From: Endothia cerciana
Lineage: Eukaryota > Ascomycota > Sordariomycetes > Diaporthales > Cryphonectriaceae
Length of the DNA: 64,000 nucleotides
Assembly (NCBI GenBank): GCA_026119935.1
Contig: JALRMH010000054.1
Coordinates: 1-64,000, forward strand
Direction: 5' to 3'
Below, piece after piece: positions 57,601-64,000 of this stretch; position 1 is the stretch's first letter; every line of letters begins with the position of its first letter. The translations under genes and the position numbers were made by a program. The notes under the pieces were generated by a model. It was given only the letters and a program-made list of their open reading frames with translations. It was not told the DNA's origin and did not search any database.

Positions 57601-60291
57601 GGGATCTTGCAGCCTGGTTGAGCTGAACGCACACACTTAGCATTAGGGCGCTGGGCCGATGCTGGGCCCGGCCAGCCCCAGTGGCCAGTCAAGATGCGCG
57701 AAGTCGTCGCGAGGCCGTCCTGCTGTGCCACGAGGCAGCAAAGCCCTTGCCAACTGGAATCTCGGCTTGCCCAAGACGGCGGAGACATCGAGCGGCCCGT
57801 CGCTGGCCCTAGAAAGCCGCAGCTCTCGGGCGGCCGAATTATGGACCTTGTGTCGTCAAGTGATGACGGGAGGCGGCGAGCCTTGCAGATGGTGTCGGCC
57901 GAGTCAGACTAGGGATGTTATTTTTAGAACTTCGAAAACGTCCCTGCAGCTCAGTAGGGAGGGAGCCACGGTGGGCGAATCCGGAAGTCTCCTGGGCCCA
58001 GGCCGGTGGACTTCTGCGAGTTCGGGCTTGCACAGCCTCCCTAGAGCGCAACTAGAGCGGGCCGTCGTAATGTGGCGGACGCGGGACTTGCGTGGACCTC
58101 GAAAATTCGTGGTCGGCCCTCAAGGTGAAACCCAGTCATGAAAGAGACCGAAGAGTCGTTCATCTTTTCAACCCTGTCTCAAAGGCGGTCTGTAGTACGG
58201 TGTTGTCGGTCCCAAATTGCGATTCTCGGCTGGGGGGTTTTCCAGGTACCGACAAGCTCGTGTTGCTCGTTGCTTGGAACACCTCAACTGCCGATCAAGG
58301 CTGATCCCTCCACCAGCCACCTCGTCTCCCCAGACTGTGACCTCAGTCTCCAGAATACGGGATACTTGTGGGTGGTCTCGCCAGTTCCAAGGCGAATGTG
58401 TCATCATTTGGGACCGGTTCCTGCAAGATCTGGTGGCATTAGCATCAGCATCTCGAGATTGCAGAGATGACTGCCGGCAGCTGTTGCTTGGCACCCTTCG
58501 AAACTATGCAAGGTCCTGTGTACGGAGTTACAGAACGTCCATGGCGGGCCAAATACTTTGTAGGTGATCATTCCGTGCTTGCAAACTTTTTGCTTCCTCG
58601 CGGCCTCCCGGCCAGCATCTCCACCTACGAGGAACTTGCGGGGGTGGTCTGCGCCGTGCTCGTTTCGACGGTGAAGGAAGCACCGTGCATGGTAAGGTTG
58701 GTGATCCCAATGTCCAGTGCCTCCAGGCCTACAGTAGCTGGGTTCTTTGTAAAATTCCTCCTGGATCGAGTTGCAGCCAACTGTTGCAGCAGGATTACCT
58801 GTGGCGCACGCAGTACTTCTGCATTTTGAGCTGCTCCGTCTGGACGGCTCTCGACATCCGAGGTTCCAGATAAACAACGATAGGCGATCCATCCTCTGCG
58901 GCGGGTGGCCAGATCATCCTGCTTGGAGAGAGCGCTGGCCGACGCGATGTAGGCCCGTCTCACGCCCGAAGTGAAATGCCCTGTCAGCTGATAGGTCGCA
59001 GCCGCGACGTCACAGGTAACTTTCAGTGGCCGAACACACAAAACTGGATGACCTCGATCTGGACGATCTGAGGAAGAGATCAGCATAGAGCAATGAGAGA
59101 GCCACGAGACAGGTGGCTGTTGCAGCGGTCGAGACCTGAACTGTCTCGTCCCCGCAAGACACGCTGTTGGTGGAGGCCCTGCGGTCTGCAGCATAACGGG
59201 TCTTGCATTGAGATGGTAGCCGTGCAAACAAGCCTGATCGGCTTGAAGCTGACGCGAGGGCGGCCGAAGGAAGAGCCAACAAGCGGAGCTGAAGGCCACC
59301 ACAACTCATCGCGTCTGACAGCTTTCAAGGACCAGACTCCATCAAGGACCTCACCGTCGTTGGGGGGGAGGCCCTAGACGGCCAACTTCTGAACCACCCC
59401 CGCCGCCGTGGTGCTGTCGTTGTTGGTGATGGCAGCCTCCAGAGCTGTATCCTGAGGAGGACGCGTGGGCTGTCACACCCCTTACCCGCGTAGCAAGTGA
59501 CCATCCCGAGGTTGCAGGGTCGGATGGGGACCTTGATCAGATCGCACATCGTAGAGAACAGTGACTGCGCCACCCAGGTTTTCCCTAGTACGAACAATTT
59601 CTGCTGGGCACGGTTGGCATAACGCCAGAGGCCTTCTCCGTTTGGTGGACGTTGCTGCGGCTGCGGCTGCGGCGCAACACAGCACCTGAGAAAAAGAGTG
59701 GGCGGGTGTGGGTTGCATCCCGGCTCTGCAGCTGTGGTAAACAAGGGGTGACGTTGTTCTGGGCTGTCTGCGCAGCCACCACTTTACACTTTTGCCCACT
59801 TCTTTTCTCGTGCTGTGCTGTGCTGTGCTGTGCTAGGCTGGGCGCTGGGCCTGCCTGGAGTGACGACGCCGCCCAGCCCAGCCCAGCCCAGCCTGCCCGC
59901 CAGGTACCCAGGCCTCCTCAACAGACCCTGCAACAAGTCCCCAAACAAGGTTGCAGGCCTTGTCAGACTTGTCAGGCACTGCCTTGGTCCCTGATCTTTA
60001 TTTATCTGCCACCATCCGCCTTCTCGCTCTCTTGTTTACGCCTCTCCTCCTGCATTTTTCCTCTGGTTGTTGGAACAAACAAATTAAAAACATATCTTGC
60101 TGTGGCCATCATACAGTACCAGCAGATCCGCAAGCAAGCGTACACCGGACCGGAGTCTCTGATTAATTCCCCGGAACGACCGAACAGGAGCGACGTCATC
60201 TCTCTCTCCCGCCTCCTCATATAGAGAACCCACACGCAACCTCCCCGCCGCCCGACAGGAAGGGATTGTCACAAAGAACACAGTTTTCAAG
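54681..60291. other. 5.6-kb interval without a confident gene
   Basis: The largest gap in the window. Coding-like fragments with plausible splice sites occur at about 54699-54747, 54811-54857 and 55212-55469 (+), unassigned. From 55470 to 60291 I found only ORFs without domains, including 58625-59302 (-). The final 500 bases before 60292 are probably leader of the SUR7-family gene, with GCTGT and CCCAG repeats. Confidence 0.45.
59808..59893. repeat. (GCTGT)n followed by (CCCAG)n with partial inverted complementarity
   Basis: Four to five GCTGT pentamers at about 59808-59834 pass into GGCTGGGC, and about 35 bases later four CCCAG pentamers follow. GGCTGGGC can pair with GCCCAGCC, so a GC-rich hairpin in the leader is possible. 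Confidence 0.75.
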
Positions 60292-61473
60292 ATGGGCTTT
60301 GGAAGGGTAGTCTGCGTGTTTGTGCCATTCGCACTCACAGTCGCCAGTATCATCACGCTGCTGGTGGCCTGTCTGGCGGGCATCGCCTCCAAGGACTCGT
60401 ACAATTTCAAGATCAACACCACCGACTTCTCCATCAGCGCGAGCGACATCTCGACCCTGCTCAGCACCCGCAGCGAGCCGCTCCCGATCTACGCGAGGGA
60501 CTCCGCCGGCAGCGCCCTCCAGAGTGCCGCGAATGCCATCGAGAGCGACACTGGCACCGCCACCTCTGGTCTCAGCAGCGACCTGTCCGGCCTGATCAAG
60601 ACCGCCTCGGCGGCCCTTTCGACTGCCACCTCTGCCTCCGATGCCGAATCGGCCCTCAAGGACGAGCTGTTGAGCAGCAACATCACCGCCGCGGATCTGG
60701 GCCTGGCTGACGCCTATTATGTCTCCATCTGGAACTACTGCGAGCACAGTAACAATGGCACCACCACCTGCAAGAAGAGCCAGTTCGACTGGGCCACCAA
60801 CGCCACCAAGACATTCGAGAACACCTTCTCCGCCGTCATCAACGCCACGGGCGGAAACACCACGATCCCCAAGGAGCTCAAGGACGGCATGAACACCTTC
60901 GCCGCCGTGACCAAGTGGACCGAGATCTGCTTCATCATCGCCTTCATCTTCCTGGGTGCCACCATCCTCTTCGGCATCTTCGCGAACTGCACCCGCTTCT
61001 TCTCCATCTGCGCCACCCTCGTAGCCATCGTCGCCGCGCTGGCCGTTATCGCCTCCGCCGGCCTGGCCACGGGTGCCGCGGCTGTGGTCGTCGGCTTGGC
61101 AGAGGGCAGCGCCAAGAAGTATGGAGTCACGGCCTCCTTCAACAAGCACTTCCTGGTGAACGTGTGGCTCGCCGCCCTCTTCATCATCGCCGCAGTCCTC
61201 TTCTGGACCTTCTCCATCTGCTGCTGCGCCCCCGACCACCCCAAGAGGAGCCGCGGCGGCGCGGGCCGCAAGAATTACGGTGACAACACCGCGATGATGG
61301 CGCAGGCCGGCGGTGCCACAGGTGGCCGGGGCTACCAACGGCTTGCGGACCCTGAGGTCCCGGCCATGTCGAGTGCCTACTCCGGCGCTGGCTACGGCAA
61401 CGGCGAGTCTACCAACTACTACAACACCAACACGGGCTCGGCATACGAGCCCTACAAGCACACAGCCGCCTGA
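60292..61473 (+). CDS. SUR7/PalI-family tetraspan membrane protein
   Basis: Single exon, 393 aa. Layout: N-terminal helix (about 7-29), a large external loop, helices at about 210-232, 235-267 and 290-311, then a cytosolic tail. The loop carries the family signature, a W-N-Y-C(150)...C(160) cysteine pair, and many potential N-glycosylation sites (NTT, NIT, NNGT, NAT). Sur7/Fmp45 proteins sit in the eisosome/MCC plasma-membrane domain and affect cell-wall organisation; PalI members sense pH. The tail has CCC directly after the last helix (possible palmitoylation, inferred), a basic patch and Gly/Tyr/Asn-rich sequence ending YKHTAA, which points to the SUR7 rather than the PalI branch. Start ATG 60292 immediately precedes the first helix. 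Confidence 0.9.
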   Translation: MGFGRVVCVFVPFALTVASIITLLVACLAGIASKDSYNFKINTTDFSISASDISTLLSTRSEPLPIYARDSAGSALQSAANAIESDTGTATSGLSSDLSGLIKTASAALSTATSASDAESALKDELLSSNITAADLGLADAYYVSIWNYCEHSNNGTTTCKKSQFDWATNATKTFENTFSAVINATGGNTTIPKELKDGMNTFAAVTKWTEICFIIAFIFLGATILFGIFANCTRFFSICATLVAIVAALAVIASAGLATGAAAVVVGLAEGSAKKYGVTASFNKHFLVNVWLAALFIIAAVLFWTFSICCCAPDHPKRSRGGAGRKNYGDNTAMMAQAGGATGGRGYQRLADPEVPAMSSAYSGAGYGNGESTNYYNTNTGSAYEPYKHTAA

Positions 61474-62136
61474 CCGACGGGTGACGTGTAATTACGGACT
61501 GGATGAGGCTACTGCTGGGGCTGGCTATGCACGGATATTCTTGAGGGCCATGGAAATGTGGTCTGTCCATCTGCATCTATTGACGATCAAAACATTTTCA
61601 GTCTGCGTTGGTTTTAGGATCATTGTATGGCGTTAGAGGGAGGAGGGGGTACATGACTTCACTACACCCTTTTTTTTTTTTTTATATTTCTTTTTATCGG
61701 AGGAGGTCACGACACAAACTTGTTCAGGTAGGCTGCTACAGGACATGATACCCGTCGAAAGGGAATGGCATATTTTAAAAGAACGTTCGGTGTCGTGCAG
61801 TTCGTGACAGTACTTCTCAACATTTGACCGCCTATACCGATGCCGCCGGGGCGTGTCGTGTGTCGGCCCGTCCCGATCCTCAACAGCCCAAAAATCTCAG
61901 ATCTAGGATGGAACAGACTCCAGGCCGCCCAGATTCCTGTGATCTCTATCAAGCTGTGCATATCATAATATTGTGCATCCTAAGATGAATCCTATCCAGC
62001 CGTATATCGTCGAACCCGAACTGCGGCGAAGCAAGGGCCTCGAACCCTTGGGCTTAAAATTTTGACCCGCCCTAATAAGCTCTCACCACCGCCCTCCCAA
62101 GACACACCCCCAGCTCGACCTTGACCCTGCAAAGCG
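61474..62136. other. Intergenic region between SUR7-family and WDR6-like genes
   Basis: A T15 run near 61669-61684 may lie in the 3' UTR. The minus strand near 62040 has a box resembling a Pol III B box, but no cloverleaf can be drawn. Otherwise nothing seen. Confidence 0.55.
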
Positions 62137-62443
62137 ATGAGCGACCATGGCGCCTCCCCGGGCCATCCTCGACGAGCGCACCTGCACTCCCCGATCACCG
62201 CCCTAGAGTTCTTCCGGCCCGCGCCGGACGGGACCGGCGGCCTCTGCCTGCTCTCCGGTGAGGACACGCACCTCAGTATCCGCGAGGCGGCCACGGCGCG
62301 CCTCCTCGCGTCGGTGCAGGTCTTCCCCGCGCAGCCCATCCACGGCGTGTGCGGCAGCACCACGGGAGCGGATGCAGACGTGCTGGTCTGGGGCGGGCCG
62401 TTGGCGGCCGTCGTCCCGAGGGCGGAGATCGTGAACCTGCTGC

Positions 62444-62478
<35 letters not shown>

Positions 62479-64000
62479 CCCCCACACCTCGACCTGTCGC
62501 CGGAGGCCGGGACCACCGCCCTCCGCGCCCAGGACTGGATCTACTGCGGCGCCCTGTCGCCGCACGCGCCCGGCCTCGGCGTGGTGGTCACCGCGCACAA
62601 CGAGGTGGTCCCGCTGCGCATCAACCGCGCGGCCCCGCGGGCGGCCGGAGGGGGGCCGCCGCTGCTGCGCTGGGGGAGGGCGCGGGCGCCGCCGCCGTCG
62701 AGGCCGATACTCTACTCGGCGCAGCTGCGGTGGACGGGGGCCGACGAGGTGCTGGTCGCGGCGGGGACGGTGTTTGGGGAGATCGTGGTGTGGCGGTGCC
62801 GGGTCGCCGAGGACGGGGACGGGGACGCGGACGCGGACGCGGACGAGGTGGAGGTACTCTATGTCCTCTCGGGCCATGAGGGGAGCATCTTCGGGGTGGA
62901 CATATCCCCGGAGGTCCCGGTGGCCGAGGACCCGCGGCGGATGGTGAGGCTGCTGGCCAGCTGCAGTGACGACCGGACGATCCGCATCTGGGACATCTCC
63001 GACACGGCGGCGGGCCGGAGGAGAGCCGCAAAGAGCGAGAAGAGGGTGCTCGAGGCAAGGGAGACGGGCTTCGGCGAGAATTCCCCGTCGGACCTCGAGG
63101 CGTACGCGCGACACGTCTCGTCGAGCCCGCTGGCGGTCGCTATGGGTCACGCCTCGAGGATATGGAACGTGCGGTTCGCGCTGCCGGAGACGGGAGGCCC
63201 GACGGGGAGGGTCATGGTGTACTCGTTCGGCGAGGACGCCACCGCACAGAGGTGGCGGCTCGATCTCGACGCGGCGAGGGTAGCACCCGTACCCGACGGG
63301 CGAGACGATAGCAGCGGCCCTGCTGGCAAGGCTGACGACGGTGATCACCTGGCTGTGGGCATCACCCACGAGGCCACAGTACACAGGCATGGTGGCAAGC
63401 ACATCTGGTCGAGCGCCGTTCTGGGCCAGCAGGAGAGCCCTCGACCAGGCACGACGCTTGTCGCCACAGGCGGGAGTGATGGCAAGATCAACATCGTGGA
63501 AGACGTCCCGTCTGGGGCATTGGACGGTCGTTCGGTCCTGCTTGACATATCCGGCTCAGAGGTCGCGCGCCAGGTTCCGACGGGGGTCAGCGTGCTGGAG
63601 AACAGAAGCGCCGCGAGATCCCCTCCCAGTATCCCAGCAACGAAGGGGAAGAGAGGGGCCAGGAAGGACGAGGATGAGCCTTTCATGATGTTTGCTCTCC
63701 AGCCCGACTCTTCCATAATCGCGACAACGGCAACCGGGCGCATATTCAGTGGCGTGTTGAGCGACCGCGCAATACAGTGGACAGAGGTCCCCCTGCCAAC
63801 ACCGATACAAGACGACTTGCGGCGGTACCAGATCGTCCGCAGCGTGGGGCTTGACACGGTGCTCTTGGGTTCTGCAAGCGGAGGCTTATACACTTACCGG
63901 CACGGCGAAGTCCAGCATGTATGCAAGATGCCGCGAAAGATCGCAGACGTGCTCCCATTGCCCGTCGACAACCCCCAAGGCCTGGGGCCAATTCTTGAAG
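62137..64000 (+). CDS. WDR6/Rtt10 (Trm734)-like WD40 protein, 5' part
   Basis: Open without a stop from ATG 62137 to the window edge, 621 codons, no intron needed. WD40 repeats include LSGHEGSIFGVDISPE, LLASCSDDRTIRIWDIS, MGHASRIWNVRFAL, VMVYSFGEDATAQRWRLD and LVATGGSDGKINIVEDV. The GHEGSIF...SDDRTIRIW...GHASRIWNVRF block is characteristic of WDR6/Rtt10. Yeast Rtt10/Trm734 partners the methyltransferase Trm7 for 2'-O-methylation of position 34 in tRNA and also affects endosomal recycling; both are inferred here. Local expansions are an 11-residue polyglutamine (62446-62478) and alternating Asp-Gly/Asp-Ala codons (about 62811-62850). The protein should continue for several hundred residues beyond the edge. 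Confidence 0.88.
62446..62478 (+). repeat. CAG-rich polyglutamine tract (Q11)
   Basis: Nine CAG codons, one CAA and one CAG encode eleven glutamines in a surface loop of the WD40 protein. Confidence 0.95.

Noticed and set aside
58625..59302. 225-codon minus-strand frame in the 5.6-kb gap
   Set aside because: No domain and overlapping open frames on both strands. One short stretch looks signal-peptide-like in another frame, but nothing consistent emerges.
62000..62100. Possible minus-strand tRNA (GGGTTCGAGGCCC box)
   Set aside because: A T-arm can be drawn, but the acceptor stem does not pair and no D-arm or anticodon arm fits.
1..64000. Secondary-metabolite or other functional gene cluster
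   Set aside because: A Zn2Cys6 regulator, SDR and ABC transporter are present, but they are far apart and separated by housekeeping genes, with no backbone synthase.
1..64000. CRISPR array, prophage, plasmid origin or ribosome binding sites
   Set aside because: The DNA is eukaryotic with spliced genes; tandem repeats found are microsatellites or coding repeats, not spaced direct repeats.

Overview
This window is nuclear DNA of a filamentous ascomycete (Pezizomycotina, most likely a Sordariomycete). Genes carry short introns (mostly 53-135 nt, GT..AG), coding DNA is GC-rich, and several proteins are typical of this group: a Zn2Cys6 regulator, a Spa2 polarity protein, a SUR7-family protein, a MARVEL protein and an ABCC transporter. 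Exons were assigned by eye from reading frame, splice signals and family motifs.

Layout, left to right. A short-chain dehydrogenase enters from the left edge (-). It is followed by a PSMA-like M28 peptidase (+), a DnaJ/DNAJC11-like protein whose J domain has lost HPD (+), a Zn2Cys6 transcription factor (+) convergent with mitochondrial NADH-cytochrome b5 reductase mcr1 (-), an Nbp2-like SH3 adaptor (-) and the RNA polymerase II CTD phosphatase ssu72 (+). After 4 kb without a gene come spa2 (+), a four-helix MARVEL protein (+), the CAF-1 subunit cac2 (-), a full-length ABCC transporter (+), an unrecognised protein with a C-terminal membrane module (-), an F-box protein (+), a SprT-like metalloprotease (+), a partly decayed array of C2H2-like repeats, a SUR7-family protein (+) and the start of a WDR6/Rtt10-like WD40 protein that runs off the right edge.

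The genes do not form an operon or an obvious biosynthetic cluster. They are mostly housekeeping functions: transcription termination, chromatin assembly, tRNA modification, polarity, eisosome/membrane, mitochondrion and transport. About half of the window is intergenic, rich in microsatellites and in unusually many long poly(G)/poly(C) runs that I found only outside coding exons. I found no tRNA, rRNA, CRISPR or intact transposon, and no convincing new multi-gene system. The best leads are the HPD-less J protein, the repeat array at 54.2-54.7 kb with coding-like segments after it, the broken reading frame in the gene at 42-45 kb, and several stop-free in-frame introns.
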